Assembly (NCBI GenBank): GCA_036787835.1
Contig: DAIQON010000017.1
Span: 1-23,031 of the forward strand
Length of the DNA: 23,031 nucleotides
Direction: 5' to 3'
Source: DAIQON01 sp036787835
GTDB lineage: Bacteria; Patescibacteriota; Saccharimonadia; Saccharimonadales; UBA4665
Shown here: piece by piece, positions 5,775 through 12,240 of the stretch
Layout: each line of letters starts with the position of its first letter
Numbering within the stretch: the first letter of the stretch is position 1
Made by a program: the position numbers and the translations under genes
The notes under the pieces: generated by a model
Databases searched by the model: none
Told to the model about the DNA's origin: nothing
Seen by the model: the letters and a program-made list of their open reading frames with translations, nothing else

Positions 5775-8609
5775 TTATTTTTGCATCCAGATAATATCGT
5801 TTTCAGTAATACCATTTTTGTTGTGAAGGCGATTTTCCTGAGTCACAGTGATAGGGATAATATTTTTAGTTTTCCACCCTATGCTGTGCGCTGCTTCTAC
5901 AATAAATTTAGCACTGTCGATCACGATATCTTTTTTGCCAGCAAGCGTTTTATTATTACCTATCACGAAGAATGCTTGGCCGCCCGGCTTCAAAACGTAG
6001 TCAAGGTTTTTGATGGCCTTACTCATATCGTTGAAATACCTGTACAAGAGAGAGCCCATATTTTTACGCCTAAAACCAACGTCGCCGTCTCTATTTAATA
6101 CGTAAACCTCTTTGATAATGTTTTTAGCGTATTCGGACTTAATCTCAGAAAAGTTTAATTCTTCTATTTGGTCATTGAGCCCATTTCTGTCTGCGGTTTT
6201 AATTTCTCGAGCCCCGATAAGGCTTTCTTCAACCTCATTTCTCACTCTAGGCTTCAAACCAAATAGCAACAGGATACTTAGTCGATCAGTATCAATATAT
6301 GGCAGAGCAGTGGCATAAGGGGGGCTGGTTACTATTGCATCTACGCTGCCTTCGGCTATGCCCGCTTTTCCATAAGACTCTAACTCACGGCAATCCAAGA
6401 GATTAGCACTCACACTACCAAACGGACCCGATCTCTTATGGGAGTGCGCGTGAAACTTTAAGATACGATCTCTCTGCTCGATAACCTTTGCTCTGTAAAG
6501 GGCAAAAACATCAGCGTCATCGATAGGCGTACTTCTTCGTCGAATTCTTAAGTCTCTTGGCTCTTGCTGAGATACCTCTCGCACTATACTACTCAAGCAT
6601 ACCTCTAAGAAGTCACGAATTGCTGGATCAGGAGTGTCCTTAATCAGATTGAGTATGTGCGCTAATTTAATAGCTACCGACCTAGGAAACCACGAGAGAA
6701 TTTCATCGATACGGTCTTCATACACAGCTAAAATTTCTTGGCCTGTTTGACGCGACTCTAGCTGAGTGAGTAGTTTTGAAACCGTTCCATCGAAAACTTT
6801 TGGCTCGACCTGTATGATACCCGATTTGGCCCGCGCAATCTTCACGGCTAACGGGTTTAGGTCCATCCCAATCCCATTAAACCCGTTGAGATATGATTCA
6901 AGCAGCACGGTACCACTTCCACCAAAAGGGTCTAGGATCGTACTTCCTTGTTTAATTCCTGAAACATTAATCAAGCTTTTGGCTAATTGGGGGTAAAACT
7001 TTCCTTTGTAAGCGTGAAGCCCGTGAGTTACATATTTTGGATCTTTTCTCGCACCTGGAGATGCTGCATCTCCGTTTTCAACTATGGCTTGCCATGTTGG
7101 TTCCTTCGGACTGTCGCCTATCTTAAAATGATGTGTAAATGTGAGACGTTTGATGTTATGAAGGCTTGGGGTCTTACCAAGTAGCACTTCATTTTCAATG
7201 TCACGAATAACTTCTTCATAGGGCCACAGTTTATAAGGCGGCTTAATTAGCTCAACTTTTTGGCTCTCGGGGGCCTTGCGTAATATCAACAGCTTTTCTT
7301 CTCTTAGTCGTCTTGCAGCGCCGATGAAAGATCTCTTTGTTGCATGGACGGGCCTTTTGACTATGCCTACTACTTCAAAGCCAGCCTCGTTAGCCAACTC
7401 GCCTACAAGCTCTGCTGTTTTATACTCTATGGTTTTGAACATAGAATCACCAATTACAAATACTGCGTATTTGCCATGCTTCAATGAGGCATAAACCTTT
7501 TCTAAACAGATTGCCATCTCCTGTAAGTATTCTTCTATACCCTTCTCATTCCTTTGATGACGCAGATGCGAACCAATTTCTCCAATCGCCATTTCCTGAG
7601 GCCTGCTGCCTAGCCAATATATTCTGAACCTGTGGTACAGATGATAATCAGTGGCATTGGGATAGGGTGGTGAAGTTATTACTAAATCTACGGATTCAGC
7701 CTCAACAGGATTCTCCTTTACCAAATTAGAAGTTACGAACTCGGCAGTACGGAATTGTAATAGTTTAGAAAGCTGTCGGGCTTTACTGTAGATAGACTTT
7801 AGTTCTGATCTATAAATTTTTATCGCATAACCTCGCTCAATAGATTTTGGCTTGCTTACGTAACGCGTTTCGCTATCTTGATTTGAAACTCGTGTGATAA
7901 TTTTCGAAAATGCCGCTGTAGCCAAGATCTTAACTGACGGACTCTTTAGCTTATTGATCTCTGCTTTTATGAAAGCAAGCTCTTGAGTTGCTATTGGAGC
8001 GAACCATTTTTCAAGGTTAGGAATATCGGGTACGAGTTTTTCATACATTTGTTGGGACTCACCTATGATGCGCTCTAAGTTATCGGTGTTAGAGCAGAGT
8101 AGCTCCAGTTTGGCTATGAACTGATCCAGCTCTTCTTCATCTTCCTGAGATAGGCTAGAAGTCTTTGCTCTACCTACAAGCGTAGCTACTGGATTAATAT
8201 CAGTGCTGATAGCATCACGTCCTAGACGCAGAGCTTCGAGTGCAGTAGTGCCGCTCCCTCCAAATGGGTCCCATACACGATCACCCTTTACGGATAACAA
8301 TTGAATTAACTTATGAGGGATTTGGGGAATAAATTTAGCAGGATATGGATGAATCGAGTGTGTGGTATGACTTGTATTGTCGTCGGTGAACGACCAATCA
8401 ACGTTTTTGATTGCGCTTAATATTTCTTCCGACTTAACCTTGCTTGTGTCCACTTCTTCGGTTTCATCTTGTGTCTCAGGCTGTATACTATCTTCAGAGA
8501 TCTTTTCAGAGAACCATTGCGTTAGGGTAATACCCCTCTCCTGAAGTATCGCCTCCAAGTCTTTTCTTACAGCAGGATTTGTTTCGACTATTACTCTAGA
8601 TTTGCTCAT
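5775..8609 (-). CDS. Fused double DNA methyltransferase with ribbon-helix-helix-like N-terminus
   Basis: The 944-residue protein holds two methyltransferase domains of the same layout. The first has HPYPAKF (87-93), DPFGGSGT (114-121, AdoMet site) and TSPPY (312-316, catalytic). The second has HAYKGKF (532-538), DPFGGSGT (560-567) and TSPPY (761-765). S/TSPPY is typical of amino-methyltransferases making N4-methylcytosine or N6-methyladenine. Two domains in one chain suit methylation of both strands of an asymmetric site, a job done by two separate enzymes in the BfiI system. Residues 1-38 (SRVIVETNPAVRKDLEAIL and on) look like a ribbon-helix-helix DNA-binding unit that could regulate its own promoter. 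The leader is very short and has no Shine-Dalgarno. Confidence 0.85.
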   Translation of the reverse strand: MSKSRVIVETNPAVRKDLEAILQERGITLTQWFSEKISEDSIQPETQDETEEVDTSKVKSEEILSAIKNVDWSFTDDNTSHTTHSIHPYPAKFIPQIPHKLIQLLSVKGDRVWDPFGGSGTTALEALRLGRDAISTDINPVATLVGRAKTSSLSQEDEEELDQFIAKLELLCSNTDNLERIIGESQQMYEKLVPDIPNLEKWFAPIATQELAFIKAEINKLKSPSVKILATAAFSKIITRVSNQDSETRYVSKPKSIERGYAIKIYRSELKSIYSKARQLSKLLQFRTAEFVTSNLVKENPVEAESVDLVITSPPYPNATDYHLYHRFRIYWLGSRPQEMAIGEIGSHLRHQRNEKGIEEYLQEMAICLEKVYASLKHGKYAVFVIGDSMFKTIEYKTAELVGELANEAGFEVVGIVKRPVHATKRSFIGAARRLREEKLLILRKAPESQKVELIKPPYKLWPYEEVIRDIENEVLLGKTPSLHNIKRLTFTHHFKIGDSPKEPTWQAIVENGDAASPGARKDPKYVTHGLHAYKGKFYPQLAKSLINVSGIKQGSTILDPFGGSGTVLLESYLNGFNGIGMDLNPLAVKIARAKSGIIQVEPKVFDGTVSKLLTQLESRQTGQEILAVYEDRIDEILSWFPRSVAIKLAHILNLIKDTPDPAIRDFLEVCLSSIVREVSQQEPRDLRIRRRSTPIDDADVFALYRAKVIEQRDRILKFHAHSHKRSGPFGSVSANLLDCRELESYGKAGIAEGSVDAIVTSPPYATALPYIDTDRLSILLLFGLKPRVRNEVEESLIGAREIKTADRNGLNDQIEELNFSEIKSEYAKNIIKEVYVLNRDGDVGFRRKNMGSLLYRYFNDMSKAIKNLDYVLKPGGQAFFVIGNNKTLAGKKDIVIDSAKFIVEAAHSIGWKTKNIIPITVTQENRLHNKNGITENDIIWMQK

Positions 8610-8621
8610 TTAACCTTAACC

Positions 8622-8641
8622 ATAATTATATGTATAGTTAT
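8622..8641 (-). promoter_or_regulatory. Near-palindromic promoter/operator of the methyltransferase gene
   Basis: Sixteen of 20 positions are symmetric in this AT-rich 20-mer just upstream of the methyltransferase start. On the minus strand it contains TATAAT, which would place transcription initiation about ten bases before the ATG. No good -35 is visible. A palindrome over the promoter of a protein with an RHH-like N-terminus suggests autoregulation, but AT-rich DNA gives such symmetry easily. Confidence 0.35.
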
Positions 8642-8706
8642 AACAAAGTCCCAGAACATGTACAACTCTATTTATAGCATTTTACGAAAGAATCTTTCTG
8701 GAGTTA

Positions 8707-8958
8707 CTATCGCTTCACTGTTCTTTTTTGCTCAATAGCCATTTTGCCAGTGAGATGTAGGACAGCGCGCCTAATCTTCCGTAGGTCATAGTGCCTATCA
8801 CTTAACTTTTGCCACTTCGCATTGTCGTAAAGGCCTATCATTTGTCGGTGTATGGTCAGTTGTTCTTGGAGGATTTCCTCTGCGAGTTGGCGACCAAACT
8901 CAACAGACGCTACCTCAACGTTTAGTAGTTGCTCGATGGTCATTTCGTGTACGTTCAT
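8707..8958 (-). CDS. Hypothetical protein, 83 aa, helical
   Basis: I do not recognise it. It is hydrophilic and probably all-helical, with an acidic first half and a basic second half (HYDLRKIRRAV, then EQKRTVKR at the end). It lies upstream of the methyltransferase gene on the same strand with a gap of about 100 bp, so it could share a transcript or act as a small regulator of the system. The ribosome binding site is weak. The Met at residue 6 is an alternative start. Confidence 0.45.
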   Translation of the reverse strand: MNVHEMTIEQLLNVEVASVEFGRQLAEEILQEQLTIHRQMIGLYDNAKWQKLSDRHYDLRKIRRAVLHLTGKMAIEQKRTVKR

Positions 8959-9351
8959 AACAGGGTAAATCTATCCCAATTTCAATGTAAAAGACATATT
9001 GATTTCAACTATCATCTCAGAGGGCTTCTAACCCCTGTTACAAAGTCAGATGAGTATTTATACAACAATGCCGATTGGGGGCGTTAGATGGCTTCAGAAA
9101 GGGCTAGGCTAGCTTCAGGGAAAGTAGCATTCAGTCATCTAGGAGGCGCACATATACCCACACAATAATTTTTGGCATTCTGAAGTTGGTCGCTCTTGGG
9201 TTTGTGAGTGATGAACTGAATAAAATAAAAAGCTCTAGGCTACGACTGGCCTAGAGCAATTTAGTGTGAGCAATTATTTGTTACTGAAGATTTACTTTTA
9301 CGCCGTTACTAAGCGAACTGTCATGAATGGGCTTTGAATTTAACAAAATAT
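8959..9351. other. Gene-poor stretch of about 390 bp
   Basis: Apart from the minus-strand terminator at 9222-9257 I see no gene or RNA. A 26-codon frame beginning at 9087 has no ribosome binding site and no recognisable product. Confidence 0.5.
9222..9257 (-). terminator. Intrinsic terminator downstream of the 9352-9825 gene
   Basis: Nine-base-pair stem GCTCTAGGC/GCCTAGAGC (9232-9240, 9249-9257) with an eight-base loop. On the minus strand it is followed by a U-rich tail from the AAAATAAAAA at 9222-9231. It is placed to end transcription of the gene that stops at 9352. Confidence 0.8.
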
Positions 9352-9825
9352 TCACTCATCAAGCACCTGCTTACTGTGATAATAGGATAGCGCGTTAATA
9401 AGCTTTTGATGAACTTCGAATTCCGTCAAACTAGGGGTGTGAAACAATACCTGTCTACCATCTTTTAACTCTATAACGACTGAAGTGTCTTTAGTAGTGG
9501 TTTTTTTAGGAGCCGCTAAAGAAAATATACCTAACGCAAGAATACGAGTGACACTAATACGACTATTAGTTTGTTGCTGACCCGTAATCGTGATATTCGC
9601 AACATCAGAACACTCGAATACGAGGTCTTTAGTCATTGTCATAAGGCTCCTGAATATTATTTTATTTTCATAAAAATAAAGCTTTTCCCAAGAACGTTTC
9701 TGGTCATCATATCCACCTATATATTGTATTACCACGTAACCAAGTTCCTTGCCAGCCGCTTCAACATTCTTATTTTTGTCTAGCTTCGCTTGAACGGCTG
9801 CCGGTCGCTGCCAAGATATACTCAT
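9352..9825 (-). CDS. PH-like domain protein, 157 aa
   Basis: The start at 9825 is chosen because AGAGGCGA precedes it at good spacing. An upstream in-frame extension to 9915 would run through a hairpin and has no ribosome binding site. Residues 45-150 show a beta-rich pattern, including a conserved-looking SRISVTRILALGIFSLA stretch, a lysine/threonine turn and then VVIELKDGRQVLFHT. From memory this resembles bacterial PH-like / DUF4429-type domains in which SR-(I/V)-T-x-TR-LLALG recurs. No enzyme motif is present, and the hydrophobic part is too short for a sure membrane helix. Function is unknown. Confidence 0.55.
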   Translation of the reverse strand: MSISWQRPAAVQAKLDKNKNVEAAGKELGYVVIQYIGGYDDQKRSWEKLYFYENKIIFRSLMTMTKDLVFECSDVANITITGQQQTNSRISVTRILALGIFSLAAPKKTTTKDTSVVIELKDGRQVLFHTPSLTEFEVHQKLINALSYYHSKQVLDE

Positions 9826-9877
9826 TTTTTCGCCTCTAATTCTAGAATATGAATTTAGTTGATATTTGGCGGCAATC

Positions 9878-9905
9878 AAAAAGCCTGCCGCTAAGCGATG
9901 GCTTT
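9878..9905 (-). terminator. Hairpin with U-run in the leader of the PH-like gene
   Basis: Stem AAAGCC/GGCTTT with an inner CGC/GCG pairing. On the minus strand it ends in CTTTTTG, like an intrinsic terminator. It lies about 50 bp upstream of the gene start, so it is either an attenuator or the end of transcription coming from further right. Confidence 0.4.
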
Positions 9906-9933
9906 CGCCACCCATACCAGTTTCCCGATATGA

Positions 9934-9979
9934 CCATATACAACAGTGAACCTAACGACAGGCTGTTTGTTGTATATGG
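9934..9979. repeat. Perfect 12-bp inverted repeat with 22-bp spacer
   Basis: CCATATACAACA (9934-9945) is exactly complementary to TGTTGTATATGG (9968-9979). It is centred between the divergent genes starting at 9825 and 10077. It could be an operator for both promoters, a recombinase binding site, or the stem of a transcript hairpin. No U-run follows on either strand, so it is not a terminator. Confidence 0.7.
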
Positions 9980-10076
9980 ATTGGTTGCGACCATGCCAAC
10001 CTTACGGATGGTTTAGGTCATGGGTGGTAGAACCACTTGCAGGTCATTATATATTCTTTCGTGGTAGAGGTATACA

Positions 10077-10844
10077 GTGCATTCCTATATAGTTGTTAAC
10101 ATGTCTTTACTTAAGCCACTTGTGTTCGGGCAGCCTAGACTTGAGTATTTGAAATGTGTGCTAAACGACCCTGAATTTAAACAAAGAGCAGTTCAAATCC
10201 ATGAAAGCTTAAATCTTAAGCGATTTGAAAAATTAGCCTTGAAGCAAGTGAACGATGTAAACGTACCCTACATTTATTCGAAAAAAACGCGGAATATAGA
10301 TAAGGAAATAATTGGAATAATCGGTGCTATCGAAACCGGTTTTGAGTTAGGGTCTATTGAGACAATCGGTCTATTAAATGGTGAGCTGCCAAAACCAGAG
10401 ATAGATACAAAGAGCGTGTTTTTTACGTCTTATAAAACTGATAATGACCTACTTCCGGAAGTCCTTTCAATGTGGATTTTAGGCGGTGCAACAAAAAGAG
10501 AAATAATTGAATCTTTAGATGGTATAGAAAAGCGAATAGAAGATTTTTACGACATTAAATCTAAAAAGCGTATTAAAGGGCCACAAAATTATAAATTAAT
10601 ATATGCCATTCACCGAGCTAGACGTAAGGGCAAAAAGTTTTCCGAAATATTTATGGATTATGGATTAGGTAATTTGCAGAATTATTCTGGAGCAAGAGGC
10701 ATTACTAGTGTAAATAAGTTCCGAGAATATTACCGAAAATACGAACCAAAAGAGCCTCGAAAGTCAAAGTTATTATGGAAGCTTGACGCAAATAGTGGGA
10801 ACTTAGAAACAGATATAAATATTGGCATTGACCAAACAAAATAA
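10077..10844 (+). CDS. Hypothetical protein, 255 aa
   Basis: I do not recognise this protein. It is mostly helical and strongly basic in its second half (RARRKGKKFSEIF near 180-192 and a lysine/arginine-rich tail), which suggests nucleic-acid binding. The GTG start at 10077 is preferred because AGAGG stands six bases before it; the ATG at 10101 (residue 9) lacks a ribosome binding site. The gene is more AT-rich than its neighbours, consistent with recent transfer. It is divergent from the PH-like gene and followed by a strong terminator. Nothing visible points to an enzyme. Confidence 0.65.
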   Translation: MHSYIVVNMSLLKPLVFGQPRLEYLKCVLNDPEFKQRAVQIHESLNLKRFEKLALKQVNDVNVPYIYSKKTRNIDKEIIGIIGAIETGFELGSIETIGLLNGELPKPEIDTKSVFFTSYKTDNDLLPEVLSMWILGGATKREIIESLDGIEKRIEDFYDIKSKKRIKGPQNYKLIYAIHRARRKGKKFSEIFMDYGLGNLQNYSGARGITSVNKFREYYRKYEPKEPRKSKLLWKLDANSGNLETDINIGIDQTK

Positions 10845-10845
10845 T

Positions 10846-10917
10846 CCCTCGTAAGGGGACCCTTTAGTTAGGGTGATTGCTAAGCCAGAAACTGCCTATA
10901 GTTATAGGTAGTTTTTT
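10846..10917 (+). terminator. Strong terminator preceded by two small hairpins
   Basis: Stem AAACTGCCTATA/TATAGGTAGTTT (10889-10914) with a single G-U pair is followed by a run of T. Before it come two short hairpins, CCCT-CGTA-AGGG at 10846-10857 and ACCCT-TTAGTT-AGGGT at 10859-10874. It ends the gene at 10844. Because an operon starts 54 bp later, the whole array could also act as a structured leader. Confidence 0.75.
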
Positions 10918-10970
10918 AACGTTGCAACCAAAAAAACTTCACAAGCAAACTTAACGGAAAGGACAAAGGC

Positions 10971-11159
10971 ATGCGGCTAAGCAATAAGCAAATCAGCGAG
11001 CTCAAGATCATCTTTGAAGAAATTCATGGTGTAATCCTTTCAAATGAGCAAGCCCAAGCTGAAGGCTTAGCTGTCGTGCGGTTTGTTTCCGCTAAGGAGC
11101 TACGAAATATTCAATTAAATGATAAGGAGGATTTACACAATGGGACAGATGAAGAATAA
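10971..11159 (+). CDS. Small hypothetical protein, 62 aa
   Basis: First gene of a tight three-gene operon. AAAGGACAAAGGC precedes the ATG. The start MRLSNKQISELKIIFEEIHG continues with a pattern of the kind K/R-x-x-x-x-Q-x-x-E/F...G-x-x-I-S/L-x-x-E-A that I recall from short proteins near recombinases and conjugation genes in low-GC Gram-positives and CPR bacteria; their role is not established. It overlaps the next gene by 20 bp, so the two are likely translationally coupled. Confidence 0.6.
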   Translation: MRLSNKQISELKIIFEEIHGVILSNEQAQAEGLAVVRFVSAKELRNIQLNDKEDLHNGTDEE

Positions 11160-11580
11160 ATTTGATGAAGAAGAAATGGATTTAGATAATGCTTTACAGG
11201 GAGCGGGCGACTTAGTAACCGAAGACTTTAGATACAAAGTTTCTCAATTAGAAAATAGGGTTCAAAAAATTGGTGCTACCTATGATCGTAGTAGAAGCAG
11301 AATTGTAATCGATGAACTAGGCTTAGCATTACTGTTAGCCACAGTTCACAGACAAGATATGGTGGGAGCAGATTGGAATGAGCAACGAGGCGATATGTTT
11401 ATATTCGCAGACACTCCAACGGTTCGTTCTTGCGTTGGGTTATGGGAAAGCTCAATAAGTGGAAATGACACCATGCCAACCATTGAGCGGTACCTATTCA
11501 GTATGCTCGATTACCAAACACACGATTGTTTTCACGAGATAGACCAGATTCTGCATGAAAAGCTAGATGGATTGTCGTAA
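11140..11580 (+). CDS. Hypothetical protein, 146 aa
   Basis: The start at 11140 is set by a textbook AAGGAGG at 11124-11130, nine bases upstream. An in-frame ATG at 11119 precedes that site and is unlikely. The protein begins with an acidic helix (EEEMDLDNALQ), followed by a coiled-coil-like segment and a globular part with many aromatic residues. I recognise no domain. Its stop overlaps the next start (TAATG), so it is coupled to the HTH gene, and both probably serve the same replication or transfer module. Confidence 0.6.
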   Translation: MGQMKNKFDEEEMDLDNALQGAGDLVTEDFRYKVSQLENRVQKIGATYDRSRSRIVIDELGLALLLATVHRQDMVGADWNEQRGDMFIFADTPTVRSCVGLWESSISGNDTMPTIERYLFSMLDYQTHDCFHEIDQILHEKLDGLS

Positions 11581-11975
11581 TGGACAATTCTGTAGCTGAT
11601 AGATGGTCACCTGAAATAATTAGCAAAGGCTTCACGCCAGTACCAAACTTGCTAATTCAATACAGGAAGTACTTGGGCATGTCAGTAACGGAATTCTATG
11701 TCTTGCTTGCGATAGAGAAATGGCGCTGGGACAACGACCAAAAGCCCTGGCCATCCATAAAGACACTGGTTAAGCAGACAGGCTTGAGTGCCAGCACTAT
11801 AGGTAGAGCTACGCAAGGTCTTGAATCTGTAGGGCTAATAGGACGGATACACCGTTACAACGCGTCAAATCTCTACGATATGCAACCTCTTATTGAGGAA
11901 CTGCATCACATAGCGATAAACGTAGAGGGATCGCAAACTGTAAATCAAATTGACTATACCATTAGTCAAAAGTGA
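11580..11975 (+). CDS. HTH_36-type helix-turn-helix protein, 131 aa
   Basis: Residues 15-95 show the HTH_36 layout: a PNLLIQYRKYLGMS lead, a helix VTEFYVLLAIEKWRW, then WPSIKTLVKQTGLSASTIGR as helix-turn-helix and LESVGLIGRI as the wing. Such domains occur in replication initiators and regulators of phages and plasmids. The gene begins on the last base of the preceding stop. Its 3' end overlaps the first units of the iteron-like repeat array, which makes it the obvious candidate to bind that array. It is short for a full initiator, so it could be a regulator or an accessory replication protein. Confidence 0.75.
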   Translation: MDNSVADRWSPEIISKGFTPVPNLLIQYRKYLGMSVTEFYVLLAIEKWRWDNDQKPWPSIKTLVKQTGLSASTIGRATQGLESVGLIGRIHRYNASNLYDMQPLIEELHHIAINVEGSQTVNQIDYTISQK

Positions 11976-12047
11976 TTAGTCAGGATGTCAGGTATGACTA
12001 TACCCAATGGTCATATCTGACCTATCCCTACAGTCAATACTGACCAA
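11951..12047. repeat. Iteron-like array, 22-23 bp period
   Basis: Four complete units and the start of a fifth begin with TGAC or TGAT at 11951, 11973, 11995, 12018 and 12041, a spacing of 22, 22, 23 and 23 bp. Three units embed GTCA-N4-TGAC (11987-11998, 12010-12021, 12033-12044) and the one at 11965 is one base off. Between them runs a CTATACC-like stretch. Two-helical-turn phasing is characteristic of plasmid iterons and of cooperative operator arrays. The array starts inside the 3' end of the HTH gene. Confidence 0.75.
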
Positions 12048-12061
12048 CTAATAAGAAACAG

Positions 12062-12109
12062 TTTAAAGACTCAACTAAATACTAAATTAAAGACCCACTA
12101 AGAATACAC
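12062..12109. repeat. AT-rich direct repeat next to the iteron array
   Basis: TTAAAGAC followed by YCA occurs twice, at 12063 and 12087, 24 bp apart in strongly AT-rich DNA. An AT-rich repeat directly beside iterons is the usual arrangement of a DNA-unwinding element. It may equally be a spacer upstream of the recombinase promoter. Confidence 0.45.
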
Positions 12110-12154
12110 GTTGTGATTTCTTACGAAACACAACTAGCAAGATTCGGACAAGCA

Positions 12155-12183
12155 TTGACAATATGTACACCAGATAATAAATG
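12155..12183 (+). promoter_or_regulatory. Candidate promoter of the first serine recombinase gene
   Basis: A perfect -35 TTGACA at 12155-12160 is followed 16-17 bp later by ATAAAT/TAAATG, a poor but AT-rich -10. The coding start is at 12241. Confidence 0.4.
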
Positions 12184-12240
12184 TTTACAATATAAATTAG
12201 ATAAGTCAAGAGCCAATATCATGGCTAGAAAGGACTGCAC

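Noticed and set aside
5673..6098. Plus-strand 141-codon frame across the end of the methyltransferase gene
   Set aside because: It lies opposite conserved methyltransferase coding sequence and overlaps the nuclease end; it has no independent support.
9087..9167. 26-codon frame in the gene-poor stretch
   Set aside because: No ribosome binding site, no recognised product, and a stop directly upstream.
9826..9915. N-terminal extension of the PH-like protein
   Set aside because: It runs through a hairpin, has no ribosome binding site, and a good one precedes the start at 9825.
11951..12047. CRISPR array
   Set aside because: The repeats are short, imperfect and contiguous, with no unique spacers of constant length and no cas genes. 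They fit iterons or operators better.
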